Below, piece by piece: positions 19,332 through 28,421 of a DNA stretch of 64,000 nt (positions within the stretch are counted from its first letter, which is position 1; each line of letters begins with the position of its first letter). Under the pieces are notes generated by a model. The model worked only from the letters and a program-made list of their open reading frames with translations, had not been told where the DNA came from and searched no databases. Made by a program: the position numbers and the translations under genes. The stretch lies in NCBI GenBank assembly GCA_017305665.1, contig JAFKKH010000012.1:1-64000 (forward strand), in the 5' to 3' direction. This DNA is from Hyphomicrobiales bacterium. GTDB lineage: Bacteria > Pseudomonadota > Alphaproteobacteria > Rhizobiales > Xanthobacteraceae.

Positions 19332-20618
19332 CTATAACAACCCCGTTTCCTCTTCCTCGACCTGTTCGATCATCGCTTCGGTCGCGACGGTTGAATTGCG
19401 CGGCACGAGGAAGATCATCGTCGACGCACAGGCTATCGACAGCACAAGCAGGGCGATGTTGAGCGGCAGCGGTGTCGCGAAATGGCCGCCGAGCCAGGCG
19501 CCGAACTGCGAGCACAGCGAGCCAAAACCCATCTGCAAAAATCCCATCGCGCCGGACGCGGTGCCGGCGGCGGAGGGACGGATGCTGAGCGCGCCGGCGG
19601 CCGAGTTCGACATCACGAAGGCATTGGCGAACATGATCAGCATGTGCGTGATGAAGAGCCAGGACGGCACCTGGTTCAGGCCCGCAAATCCCCAGATGAC
19701 GTTGAGAGCTGCGCCGACGATCTGCAGCGCGAGGCCGAACCAGATCAGACGGTCGAGGGTGTGATGCGGCGCGAACCGCGCGCAGAACAGGTTGCCGATC
19801 AGATAGGCGATACCGGAGGTCGCAAACCACGCACCGTATTCGATGGTGGAGCGGCCCATCTGCGTGACCACCACATAGGGGCCAGCGCCGGCGAACACGA
19901 AGATGATCGCCGAGGCCAGCACCTGGCACAGCATGTAGCCGATGAAGGCGCGGCTCGCGAGCAGAACCTTGGCATCGCGGACAAAGCCGCTTTCAATGGC
20001 CGGATCGGCGCGGCGGCGGGTTTCGGGCAGTGCGATCGCGATGCCGGCGGCGATCAGGATGGCGGCGGCGGTGATCGCATAGAAGATGGTGCGCCAGCCG
20101 AAATTGTGTTCGAGCAGGCCGCCTGCCAGCGGGCTCAGCAGCTGCCCGATCATTAGCGCTGCGACCACGAGGCTGATCATGGCGCCGACCCGCTCGCGCG
20201 GATAGAGGTCGCGAATGATCGCGCGCGCGATCACCATGCCGCCGGCGCCGCCGAGGGCCTGGAAGAACCGCGCCACGATCAGTTGCGGCAGCGTTTGCGC
20301 AAAAATGCAGCCGACGCTGGCGACGATCATCAGGCCGATCCCCCAGAGCAGGACCGGGCGGCGGCCGTAGCGGTCCGACAGCGGCCCCATCAGAATCTGT
20401 GAGACGGCGAGGCCGACCATGTAGAGCGACACCGTCATCTGCGCGACCGAGATGTCGCGGCCGAACGTGTCGGCAAGCTCGGGCAGTGTCGGCACCAGCA
20501 TATATAGCGAGACCGGGGCAAGCCCGGTCATCAGCACCAGCAGCAGCAACACCGTGCGGGAAGGTGGTGTGGGCGCCGTAATGGCAATCGTCGAGGGTCT
20601 GCCGGTCACTCCGTGCAT
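19332..20618 (-). CDS. Bcr/CflA-family MFS drug efflux transporter
   Basis: A 12-TM major facilitator of the DHA1 Bcr/CflA type, which expels drugs or small metabolites by proton antiport. Visible landmarks: TM1 LLLLVLMTGLAPVSLYMLVPTLPELADTF, motif A GPLSDRYGRRPVLLWG (residues about 70-85), the ARAIIRDLY segment after TM4-5, and the C-terminal SNSAAGALSIRPSAAGTASGAMGFLQM region typical of Bcr. I took the ATG at 20618 (MHGVTGRPST); the frame is open 26 codons further upstream. The tail EQVEEEETGLL is acidic. It shares its orientation with the aminopeptidase upstream (134-base gap). Substrate unknown. Confidence 0.9.
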   Translation of the reverse strand: MHGVTGRPSTIAITAPTPPSRTVLLLLVLMTGLAPVSLYMLVPTLPELADTFGRDISVAQMTVSLYMVGLAVSQILMGPLSDRYGRRPVLLWGIGLMIVASVGCIFAQTLPQLIVARFFQALGGAGGMVIARAIIRDLYPRERVGAMISLVVAALMIGQLLSPLAGGLLEHNFGWRTIFYAITAAAILIAAGIAIALPETRRRADPAIESGFVRDAKVLLASRAFIGYMLCQVLASAIIFVFAGAGPYVVVTQMGRSTIEYGAWFATSGIAYLIGNLFCARFAPHHTLDRLIWFGLALQIVGAALNVIWGFAGLNQVPSWLFITHMLIMFANAFVMSNSAAGALSIRPSAAGTASGAMGFLQMGFGSLCSQFGAWLGGHFATPLPLNIALLVLSIACASTMIFLVPRNSTVATEAMIEQVEEEETGLL

Positions 20619-20752
20619 CAGCGTGATTGTCGGTTCCAATTCGATTACATGTTGTGAATCGACTGTAGCGAACCCGGCGCCGTGCAAAACGGCCATTTCG
20701 GAATGCGGCTATTCGCTCAGGGAGTGGTTCGGATTCACGACCGGCTGCGGAA

Positions 20753-22597
20753 CTAACCCGGCGCGTGGTCTTCCAGCGGCAGCGGCTCCGTCGCGGCGTC
20801 GAGCCAGACCTTCGTGGCTTCGTCAAGATGCGGCCGCACCTCGCGGCGGACGCGGGCGTGATAGTCGTTGAGCCACATCACTTCTTTCTTGCTGATGCGG
20901 CGGTCGATCAGGCGGCGGTCGATCGGCGCCAGCGTCAGGGTCTCGAACCCGTTCATCGGTTTCTCGGCACCGGGAATATCGATCGCCGTGACCAGTTCGA
21001 GGTTTTCAATCCGGATGCCGAACGCGTCGGTCTTGTAGTAGCCGGGTTCATTGGAGAGGATCATGCCGCGCTTCAGCGGCGTTGTGCCGAGTTTCGAGAT
21101 CCGCGCCGGGCCTTCGTGGACCGAAAGATAACTTCCGACACCGTGACCGGTGCCGTGTTCGAAGTCGACGCCGGCCTGCCAAAGGAATTGCCGCGCTAGC
21201 GTATCGAGCTGCGCGCCGGTGGTGCCGTCGGGAAATACCGCGCGGGCGATGGCGATGTGGCCGCGCAGCACGCGGGTGAAGCGGTCGCGCATCTCGTCGG
21301 TCGGTGTCCCGATGGCGATGGTGCGGGTGACATCGGTGGTGCCGTCCTCGTATTGCGCGCCGGAATCGATCAGCAGCAGATCGCCGGGCATGATGCGACG
21401 GTTGCTCTTGCGGGTGACACGATAGTGGACGATCGCGCCGTTCGGCCCGGTGCCGGCAATTGTCGGGAAGGAGACGTCCTTCAGCGCGCCGGTCTCGCGG
21501 CGGAAGGTTTCCAACGCCTCGACGGCATCGATTTCGGTGAGCGTGCCTTTCGGTGCCTCGCGATCGATCCAGGCGAGAAAGCGGGCCAGTGCCACCGCAT
21601 CACGCTGATGTGCGGAACGGGTGCCGCGGATCTCGGCGTCGTTCTTGACGGCCTTGAGCAGCGCCACGGGGTCGCTGCCGCGCACGGGCTTGCCTCCAGC
21701 GGACGCGATCAGGCGGGTCAGGGCATCGGCGGCGGTTGCGGTGTCGAGCGCGATCGATGCGCCGGTTGCGGCCAGTTCGGTCAGCGCAGGCGTGAGTGCA
21801 TCGGGCTCGCGCACATCGGCATTGCGTTCGAGATGATCGCGGCTCAAGTTCGAGAGCTTTCGATGATCGATAAAGATCGTGGGACGTCCGTCCTTCGGCA
21901 CCAGCGCGTAGGATAGCGGCAGCGGCGTATGCGACACATCGGCGCCGCGGATGTTGAAGGTCCACGCCACGGCGTGCGAGTCTGACAGCACCAATGCGTC
22001 GACGCCGAGTTTTGTCATCTCGGCGCGAATGCGCGAGAGTTTATCGGTTTCGGCTTCGCCTGCGAATGGCGCGCCATGAACCGTCACCGGGCCGAGCGGC
22101 GGCGCAGGTCGGTCGGTCCACACGCTGTCGACCGGATTGCTGTCGACCGCGATCAACTCAGCGCCGGCTTTGGCGCACGCCGCGGCGAGGCGTTCCGCCG
22201 CCGCCGACGTATGCAGCCATGGATCGAATCCGACGCGATCGCCTGCTGTGAGATGCTTGGTCAGCCAGCTTTCCGGTGGCGGTTCGATCAGCGACGCAAT
22301 TGTCCAGGCCTCGGTATCCACCTGCTTCGCGGCTTGCAGGGTGTAGCGACCGTCGACGAACAGGGCGGCGCCCTTCGCGAGTGCGATGGCGAGACCGGCC
22401 GAGCCAGTGAAGCCGGTGAGCCAGGCGAGACGCTCCTCGGAAGGCGCGACATATTCGTTTTGCTGCTGATCGGCGCGCGGAATCACGAATCCCGTCAGTT
22501 GCCGTCGCGTCAATTCCTCACGAAACGCGGCGAGACGTGCGGTCAGCGCGACGCCGCCTTCGGACTCCTCGAACGTCTGGAAATGGGCCTCGAACAT
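20753..22597 (-). CDS. Xaa-Pro aminopeptidase (M24B, aminopeptidase P family)
   Basis: A cytoplasmic metallopeptidase removing N-terminal residues that precede proline. The 614-residue length matches the long, eukaryote-like APP with two creatinase-like N-terminal domains (about 15-310) before the pita-bread catalytic domain. Metal ligands are visible in order: LLIDSGAQYEDGTTDVTRT (Asp pair near 425-436), HGTGHGVGSYLSVHEGP (His near 490), SNEPGYY (Glu near 520) and FETLTLAPIDRRLID (Glu near 560). The C-terminal extension WLNDYHARVRREVRPHL is also typical. The start MFEAHFQTFE is supported by family length. Symbol not assigned because pepP usually denotes the shorter enterobacterial enzyme. 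Confidence 0.94.
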   Translation of the reverse strand: MFEAHFQTFEESEGGVALTARLAAFREELTRRQLTGFVIPRADQQQNEYVAPSEERLAWLTGFTGSAGLAIALAKGAALFVDGRYTLQAAKQVDTEAWTIASLIEPPPESWLTKHLTAGDRVGFDPWLHTSAAAERLAAACAKAGAELIAVDSNPVDSVWTDRPAPPLGPVTVHGAPFAGEAETDKLSRIRAEMTKLGVDALVLSDSHAVAWTFNIRGADVSHTPLPLSYALVPKDGRPTIFIDHRKLSNLSRDHLERNADVREPDALTPALTELAATGASIALDTATAADALTRLIASAGGKPVRGSDPVALLKAVKNDAEIRGTRSAHQRDAVALARFLAWIDREAPKGTLTEIDAVEALETFRRETGALKDVSFPTIAGTGPNGAIVHYRVTRKSNRRIMPGDLLLIDSGAQYEDGTTDVTRTIAIGTPTDEMRDRFTRVLRGHIAIARAVFPDGTTGAQLDTLARQFLWQAGVDFEHGTGHGVGSYLSVHEGPARISKLGTTPLKRGMILSNEPGYYKTDAFGIRIENLELVTAIDIPGAEKPMNGFETLTLAPIDRRLIDRRISKKEVMWLNDYHARVRREVRPHLDEATKVWLDAATEPLPLEDHAPG

Positions 22598-22781
22598 CCT
22601 GATATCCTAAAGATCGTGGAATAGCCGCACAACATTGCAGCGTATCCGCTCAATTTGGCATAACTTATGCTACAAAATGCGGGGTAGCGTTCAACCGGCA
22701 GGAATGATTTGTTGCCAGAAACTGCTCTCAAGTGCTTGCGGGGGAAATGTCAGGAGTGCCTCACCGACGAGGGGATGCACG

Positions 22782-22970
22782 ATGGCTGCTTTTATGTTCG
22801 AGAAGATTTCTTCATCGGCTCACTGTGAGCCGCCTCCTGCTGCGCCCGAAACCAGACCATCCGGCGTTCTTGTGAAGATGCTCGACCGTTTGCCCCGAAT
22901 TCGCGCACGGAAAAACAGAGGCCGGATCAAGCGCAACGAAAGCAACGGCGCGCCATCAGCACAGGACTAG
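22782..22970 (+). CDS. Small basic hypothetical protein, 62 residues
   Basis: The reading frame MAAFMFEKISSSAHCEPPP... ends IKRNESNGAPSAQD. A good ribosome site GAGGGG (22769-22774) lies 7 bases before ATG 22782. The C-terminal half is Arg/Lys-rich (MLDRLPRIRARKNRGRIKR), suggesting nucleic-acid or membrane-surface contact; no known domain is recognised. It runs against prmA, whose stop is one base after this stop, and divergently from the aminopeptidase. I do not know a function. The open frame extends upstream but the ribosome site favours 22782. It could still be a chance ORF. Confidence 0.5.
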   Translation: MAAFMFEKISSSAHCEPPPAAPETRPSGVLVKMLDRLPRIRARKNRGRIKRNESNGAPSAQD

Positions 22971-22971
22971 A

Positions 22972-23868
22972 TCAGCGGCGGTTCTGCATCAGCAGGCTGC
23001 ACCATCCGTCAATCCGGATTTGCCGGATCAGCACGAGTCCCTGCGTGCGATAGGTGCCGATCACGCTACGCGTTTGATGCGGCAACAGGCCTGACAGGAT
23101 CACCATGGCTTCCGGCGCAAGGTGCGCCGCCATCGGCGGGGCGAGTTGCCGCAACGGATTGGCCAGAATATTCGCCATCACCAGATCGAACGGCGCGCGC
23201 AGGCGGAATTGCGGCGCTGAGAATCCGGTCGCGCAGATCGAAATGACGAGATTGCCGACCTCGTTGAGCACGGCATTTTCCCGCGCCACGGTCGCCGAGC
23301 GCGGGTCGATGTCGCTGGCGAGAACCTTGCGGCGCAATGCCTTGGCGGCTGCGATGGCGAGAACGCCGGTACCGGCGCCGAGGTCGAGAACGCGCCGCGG
23401 CATCTTGCTGCGCAGAACCTGATCGAGCAGCAGCAGGCAACCGCGCGTGGTGCCGTGATGCCCGGTGCCGAATGCCAGCGCGGCTTCGATCTCGATGCCG
23501 AGCTTGTTCGGCGGCACATGCGCCCGGTCGTGCTGACCGTGGACGATGAAGCGTCCGGCGGCGACCGGGACCAGTCCTTCGAGGCTGGCCTTGACCCAGT
23601 CCTTGGCGGCGATGGTGTCGAACACGATCGTTTGCGCGACGTCATCGCTAGCCGCCTGTGCGACCAGCGACTTGATACGCCCCTGATCCGGCGCTTCAGC
23701 GAAGTGCACGGTGACGTCCCAGCGGCCGTCGGGGCGTTCGAATGCGGCGACGGCCGCTTCGCCGTCCTCCAGGCACTCGGTAAGAAGATCGGTGACCCGC
23801 CGCGCGGTCTGCTCGTCGCCGATGGCGAAGGTGGCGCGGCTGGTCGCGGGCGTCAGGGTGTCGGTCAT
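22972..23868 (-). CDS. prmA: Ribosomal protein L11 methyltransferase PrmA
   Basis: PrmA trimethylates lysines and the N-terminus of ribosomal protein L11 using S-adenosylmethionine. The 298-residue protein has an N-terminal substrate-recognition domain and a class I methyltransferase domain: ALAFGTGHHGTTRGCLLLLD (about 128-147), motif I RRVLDLGAGTGVLAIAAAK, DIDPRSATVARENAVLNE, and the post-II motif FDLVMANILANPLRQLAP (NI-L-NP is PrmA-specific). ATG 23868 (MTDTLTPATS) was chosen over a longer frame. Its 5' side faces a DnaA-box cluster (23897-23995). Confidence 0.95.
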   Translation of the reverse strand: MTDTLTPATSRATFAIGDEQTARRVTDLLTECLEDGEAAVAAFERPDGRWDVTVHFAEAPDQGRIKSLVAQAASDDVAQTIVFDTIAAKDWVKASLEGLVPVAAGRFIVHGQHDRAHVPPNKLGIEIEAALAFGTGHHGTTRGCLLLLDQVLRSKMPRRVLDLGAGTGVLAIAAAKALRRKVLASDIDPRSATVARENAVLNEVGNLVISICATGFSAPQFRLRAPFDLVMANILANPLRQLAPPMAAHLAPEAMVILSGLLPHQTRSVIGTYRTQGLVLIRQIRIDGWCSLLMQNRR

Positions 23869-23896
23869 TGGAATCCGGGGGCAAAAAGGCTGGCTG

Positions 23897-23995
23897 CTAT
23901 CCACAAATGATCGCGCGGTCATACCGGGATTCCGGGCCGGCTCCTACATGGTTTTTGCAGGGCTTTTCCACTCCATTATCCACAGGTTATCCACA
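23897..23995. promoter_or_regulatory. DnaA-box cluster
   Basis: Two perfect DnaA boxes TTATCCACA at 23976-23984 and 23987-23995, 11 bases apart, plus the 8/9 match CTATCCACA at 23897-23905, all in the same orientation. A 6-bp inverted repeat ACCCAC/GTGGGT (24001-24026) follows. The cluster lies between the divergent prmA and the small ORF at 24177, so it may be a DnaA-regulated promoter or DnaA-titration site; I see no AT-rich unwinding element to support an origin. Confidence 0.6.
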
Positions 23996-24052
23996 GAGAT
24001 ACCCACGACTTTTCCTCCATGTGGGTCGGTGATTTCACGAGCCAAATAAGGG

Positions 24053-24157
24053 GCTTGGGGTCAAAGCTACGGTTAATCCCCGGTAACATCCGTGTTCAAA
24101 TCGTGCCGAAATCGCGGCGAGGCTTTTAGAGATTTATCGCTACGGATGTCCCCAAGC
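24053..24157 (+). other. Leader of the small membrane ORF with long-range inverted repeat
   Basis: GCTTGGGG (24053-24060) is complementary to CCCCAAGC (24150-24157), 20 bases before ATG 24177. Together with DnaA boxes upstream this 308-base gene-free region looks regulatory. Confidence 0.35.
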
Positions 24158-24176
24158 AGAATGCGGGGGCGTCTCA

Positions 24177-24323
24177 ATGGACTCTCAGGGCATCGATCAG
24201 ATCGGGCCAACCGGAAGCACGTCCGGGATCGTGGCCGAAGACATCATATGGGCCTTCGGCATCAGTGTTGCGGTGCTCGGTTTGGTGCCGGTGATGGCGA
24301 TCTATGTGTTGCTGATCGCCTGA
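24177..24323 (+). CDS. Small single-pass membrane protein, 48 residues
   Basis: MDSQGIDQIGPTGSTSG (polar, Gly/Ser-rich) is followed by IVAEDIIWAFGISVAVLG and LVPVMAIYVLLIA, one long or two short membrane segments ending right at the stop. A GGGGG stretch lies 7 to 8 bases before the ATG. Nothing identifies a function. It ends 4 bases before the stop of the oppositely oriented oxidoreductase. The strongly amphipathic-free hydrophobic C-terminus is unlikely to arise by chance in this GC-rich context, but coding status needs conservation evidence. Confidence 0.5.
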   Translation: MDSQGIDQIGPTGSTSGIVAEDIIWAFGISVAVLGLVPVMAIYVLLIA

Positions 24324-24327
24324 GCAG

Positions 24328-25935
24328 CTAGCCGCGGGCGAATAAAGCACGGTGGTCCCGCAGGATGGTCCGCGCCGCGTTGTGGCCGGGTGCGCCGGTC
24401 ACGCCGCCGCCGGGATGTGCGCCGGATCCGCAATGGTAGAGACCTTTCAGCGGCCCGCGGTAGTCGGCGTGGCCGAGCATGGGCCTCGCCGAAAACAACT
24501 GGTTCAGCGTCAGTGCGCCGTGAAAGATGTCGCCGCCGAGCAGGCCGAATTCGCGCTCGAGATCGAGCGGCGTGAGAACTTGCCGGCCGATGACGCTCGC
24601 CGCGAAGCCCGGCGCGTACCGGTCGACCGTCGCGATCATGAGATCGGCAACCTCATCGCGATGCGCGTCCCAGGAAGTCTCATCAGGTAACTGCGGCGCG
24701 ACATGCTGGCAAAACAGGCTCGCGACGTGTTGGCCCGATGGCGCCAGCGAGTCATCGAGCACGGACGGAATCAGCATCTCGACCACCGGTTCGCGACTCC
24801 AGCCAAACTGGCGCGCGTCCTGCCAGGCACGATCCATGTAACCGAGGCCGGGCGCGATGATGATGCCGGCGCTGAGATGGTCGCCGATGCCGGGCAGGGC
24901 GGAAAACGAGGGAAGGGCGGAGAGTGCCACGTTCATCCGGAATGTGCCGGAGCCGTTGCGCCAGTTTGTGATGCGGTTGAGAAAGGTCGGCGGCAGCGCC
25001 TCGGCCGGGAGCAGCCGCGTGTAAAGCAGCTTTGGGTTGACGTTCGCGGCGACGTATTTGGCGCGAACGGTGCGCCCATCATCGAGGATGACTCCTGCCG
25101 CGCGGCCGCGCTCGACGATGACCTCGCGCACGCCGGCGTCTGTTTCGATCTCGACGCCGTGCGCGCGTGCCGCGGCAGCCATCGCCTGGGTGATTGCGCC
25201 CATGCCGCCGATGGCATGACCCCACACACCCTTCTTGCCGTTCACTTCTCCAAAAGCGTGATGCAGCATCACGTAGGCCGAACCCGCGGCATAGGGACTG
25301 GCATAGTTGCCGACGATGGCATCGAATCCGAACAACGCCTTGACCAGGTCGGTTTCGAACCGCTCGTCCAGCATTTCGCCGGCCGATCGCGTGAACAGGT
25401 CGAGCAGGCTGCGCTGCTGCTCCAGCGACAGGCCGCGAAGGATGCCCGCGGTGCCGATGGCATTGACAACCTCGCGAGCCGCGTTGAGGCCAAACCCCTC
25501 CCCAAGGTTCGGCGGTGCGCGCAGCACGAATTGCCGGATCACGTCGGCAATGCCTTCGAGTTCCTGCATGAAGCCGCCGATTTCGGCAGCATCGCGTTCG
25601 CTCAATGTCGCGACAGACGTTTGGGTGCGGCCTTTGCCGGTGAGAAGATAGCGGCCATCGGGCGCGGGCAGAAAGTTCTGCGCGCGGCGTTCGACGATCC
25701 GCAGGCCATGATCGTGCAGGCGTAGATCGGCGATCACCTTGGGGTTGAGCAGGCTGACCGTGTAGGCCGCGACAGAATTGCGGAAACCGGGGTGGAATTC
25801 CTCCGTGACGGCCGCGCCGCCCACCACCTTGCGCCGTTCCACGACCTTGACCCGCAAGCCACCCATCGCGAGGTAGGCCGCGCAGGTGAGGCCGTTATGG
25901 CCTGCGCCGATGATGACGACGTCGGTATCCGGCAT
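24328..25935 (-). CDS. Phytoene desaturase-like FAD-dependent oxidoreductase
   Basis: A 535-residue flavoprotein of the amine-oxidase/phytoene-dehydrogenase superfamily, closest in architecture to PYROXD2-type proteins. The N-terminal dinucleotide-binding motif DVVIIGAGHNGLTCAAYLAMGG with VVERRKVVGGAAVTEE covers about residues 4-45; the C-terminal FAD motif GLYHCGSGAHPGGGVTGAPGHNAARTIL lies near 500-527. The middle carries IGGMGAITQAMAAAARAHGVEIETDAGV, typical of the family. No carotenoid genes are nearby, so carotenoid desaturation is doubtful; substrate unknown. ATG 25935 (MPDTDVVIIG) gives a standard N-terminus. Confidence 0.88.
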   Translation of the reverse strand: MPDTDVVIIGAGHNGLTCAAYLAMGGLRVKVVERRKVVGGAAVTEEFHPGFRNSVAAYTVSLLNPKVIADLRLHDHGLRIVERRAQNFLPAPDGRYLLTGKGRTQTSVATLSERDAAEIGGFMQELEGIADVIRQFVLRAPPNLGEGFGLNAAREVVNAIGTAGILRGLSLEQQRSLLDLFTRSAGEMLDERFETDLVKALFGFDAIVGNYASPYAAGSAYVMLHHAFGEVNGKKGVWGHAIGGMGAITQAMAAAARAHGVEIETDAGVREVIVERGRAAGVILDDGRTVRAKYVAANVNPKLLYTRLLPAEALPPTFLNRITNWRNGSGTFRMNVALSALPSFSALPGIGDHLSAGIIIAPGLGYMDRAWQDARQFGWSREPVVEMLIPSVLDDSLAPSGQHVASLFCQHVAPQLPDETSWDAHRDEVADLMIATVDRYAPGFAASVIGRQVLTPLDLEREFGLLGGDIFHGALTLNQLFSARPMLGHADYRGPLKGLYHCGSGAHPGGGVTGAPGHNAARTILRDHRALFARG

Positions 25936-26144
25936 GGTCCGTTTCAATGATCTGGCGCGCCGTTTCGTTCGGCTGCCGTTCAGTTTCGGAAGCGCCCTTT
26001 ATCGGAAACGATCATGAACGGCACAAGGGCAGGGATGGTCGATTTTGACAGGTGGCCTCCGTATTGCCGGTGTCGCAGGCGTATGATCCTGTTTGCCATT
26101 ATCGCGTACCTCGCCGGCTTGTCCGGCCTGCAGCCGGAGCCTTC

Positions 26145-28418
26145 ATGACGACGCCATCCCACGAAGCGGGTTCGCGCACTGGTTCCCGCAACAGGCTTGT
26201 CCTGGTTGTTTATACGGCCGCGATTTTCACCAGCGCCCTGTTGCTGTTTTCGGTGCAACCGCTGTTCACGAAAATGGTGCTGCCCCGGTTGGGCGGTTCG
26301 CCGGCGGTGTGGTCGGTGGCGATGGTGTTTTTCCAGTCGCTGCTGCTCGGCGGCTATGCCTATGCGCATTATCTGATGAAGCTGCGCAATCGCGCCTTAC
26401 CCGTGGCGATTCATTTGGCATTGCTGGTTGTTGCGATGCTGACCCTGCCGCTGTCGATCGCGAGCGGCTGGGGCGAGCCGCCATCCAGCGGCTATGCGTT
26501 CTGGCTGCTGGCGCTGTTCGCTGTGTCGATTGGGCTGCCATTCGTCGCGCTGGCTGCGAACAATCCGCTGCTGCAGGCGTGGTTCGTCCGCACCGGGCAT
26601 CCCGACGGTCCCGATCCATACTTTCTTTATGCCTCGTCGAACATCGGCAGCTTCCTTGCACTGCTGTCCTATCCGGTGCTGCTCGAGCCGATGTTGACCT
26701 TGCGCGCACAGAACCTGCTGTGGACCGGAGGCTATGGTCTCTTGATCGTGCTGATCGCGGGCTGCGGCGTGTTGCTGCTGCGGTCTCCACCCATCGCAAT
26801 CGCAGTTGCGGCGAGCGACGCGGAACGTCCAGCACCGGCATGGACGCAACGTCTCCGCTGGATTTTTCTGGCCGCGGTGCCGTCCGGTCTGTTGATCGCG
26901 GTCACGGCGCATATTTCGACCGATGTCGCCGCCGCTCCCTTGCTTTGGGTATTGCCGCTGTCGCTGTATCTGCTGACGTGGGTGCTGGTGTTCCAGTCGC
27001 GTCCGCTGCTGCCGCATCGATGGATGCTGGCGCTGCAACCGCTCGCGATTGCTGGCGTCATCATTCTGTTGGCGGTCGGTGGTGAGCAGAACCTGCTGCT
27101 GACGCTCGGCGGTCATCAGCTCTGCTTCTTCGTGATTGCCATGTCCTGTCACGGCGAGCTTGCGCGCACACGCCCGGCCTCGCGCTATCTCACAGGCTTT
27201 TACGTTGCGTTGTCGTTTGGCGGTATGGTCGGCGGCCTGTTCGCGGGGCTGATTGCGCCGTTCACGTTCTCATGGATCGCGGAATACCCGATCCTCATCG
27301 CGCTGGCCGCGTTGTGCCGTCCGCCGCGCGATGAGTTGTGGCCGTTGTGGAGCCGCTGGTACTGGCCGGTCCTCGCGGTGGTCGCCGTCGCCATGGTGGC
27401 GCCGGCCTATTCCGGCGGAACGCTGCTGTCGTGGCTCGACGGCCATCGGGTGTGGGTGATCGGCGCGGTCGCGGTGTTGGCCGCATTGATCGCGCTGGTT
27501 CGGTTGAACCGCTGGAAGGTCGCAGCGACCGTCGTGTTGGCGCTGGCTATGATCCGTATCTATCCAGCCGACGATGGCCGGGTCGAAACCGTCCGCAGTT
27601 TCTTCGGCGTCCACAAGATCGTTGTGACGCCGAGCGGACAATACCACGTGCTGATGCACGGCACCACGATCCACGGCGCCGAGCGCGTGCTCAACAACGA
27701 TGGCACGCCGATCAGCGGACGGCCCGAGCCGATCTCCTACTATCACCGGGATGGCGGCATCGGGCAGGCGATTGCGGCCGTTCGCGCGCGCAAGGGCGGC
27801 CCGATCCGCGTTGCCGTGATCGGCCTCGGCTCGGGGACGCTGACCTGCGCCTCCCAGCCGGGTGAAAACTGGAGATTTTTCGAGATCGACCAGTCCATGG
27901 TCGATACCGCCAAGGATCCGAAGTATTTCACCTTCATCCGGAATTGCGAGCCGAACCTGAAGCCGGTGATTGGCGATGCACGGCTGACTTTCGCGCGGGA
28001 GCCGGATCAGACCTACGATCTGATAATCGTCGACGCATATTCATCGGATGCGATCCCGATTCATCTCGCGACCATGGAGGCGATGAAGATCTACAAGGAT
28101 AAGCTCGCGCCGCACGGCGCGGTCGTGATGCATGTCTCGAACCGGCACCTCGAACTTGCCAGCGTGGTGGTCGGCATTGCCGATGCCAACGGCCTCAAAA
28201 GCTGGGTTTACAACGAGGATTCCGGCCGTGATGACGAATACATCTTCGCAACCAACGTGGTGGTATCAGCACGGGATGACGCCGATGTCGGCGCGCTGGC
28301 ATCGTCGGACAAATGGGCGCTGACCGATCCGACGAAAGGTCAGCGTGTCTGGACCGACGACTATTCCAACATTCTCGGCGCAGTCTGGCGGCGGCTGAGG
28401 GACGGCGAGGACCAGTAG
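26145..28418 (+). CDS. Multi-pass membrane protein fused to a spermidine synthase-like domain
   Basis: A 757-residue two-part protein. Residues about 20-430 hold some twelve hydrophobic segments (LVVYTAAIFTSALLLFSVQPLFTKMVLPRLGGSPAVWSVAMVFFQ at the start). Residues about 470-740 form a spermidine-synthase/methyltransferase-like domain: SYYHRDGGIGQA, VAVIGLGSGTL with the nucleotide loop near 558-565, FFEIDQSMVDTAKDP, and YDLIIVDAYSSDAIPIHLATMEAMKIYKDKLAPHGAVVMHVSN. This fused family is widespread but uncharacterised; aminopropyl transfer is not demonstrated and a role in membrane-substrate modification is possible. A GGAG lies 6 bases before ATG 26145. It ends 3 bases before the stop of the L,D-transpeptidase on the other strand. 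Confidence 0.88.
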   Translation: MTTPSHEAGSRTGSRNRLVLVVYTAAIFTSALLLFSVQPLFTKMVLPRLGGSPAVWSVAMVFFQSLLLGGYAYAHYLMKLRNRALPVAIHLALLVVAMLTLPLSIASGWGEPPSSGYAFWLLALFAVSIGLPFVALAANNPLLQAWFVRTGHPDGPDPYFLYASSNIGSFLALLSYPVLLEPMLTLRAQNLLWTGGYGLLIVLIAGCGVLLLRSPPIAIAVAASDAERPAPAWTQRLRWIFLAAVPSGLLIAVTAHISTDVAAAPLLWVLPLSLYLLTWVLVFQSRPLLPHRWMLALQPLAIAGVIILLAVGGEQNLLLTLGGHQLCFFVIAMSCHGELARTRPASRYLTGFYVALSFGGMVGGLFAGLIAPFTFSWIAEYPILIALAALCRPPRDELWPLWSRWYWPVLAVVAVAMVAPAYSGGTLLSWLDGHRVWVIGAVAVLAALIALVRLNRWKVAATVVLALAMIRIYPADDGRVETVRSFFGVHKIVVTPSGQYHVLMHGTTIHGAERVLNNDGTPISGRPEPISYYHRDGGIGQAIAAVRARKGGPIRVAVIGLGSGTLTCASQPGENWRFFEIDQSMVDTAKDPKYFTFIRNCEPNLKPVIGDARLTFAREPDQTYDLIIVDAYSSDAIPIHLATMEAMKIYKDKLAPHGAVVMHVSNRHLELASVVVGIADANGLKSWVYNEDSGRDDEYIFATNVVVSARDDADVGALASSDKWALTDPTKGQRVWTDDYSNILGAVWRRLRDGEDQ

Positions 28419-28421
28419 CGA

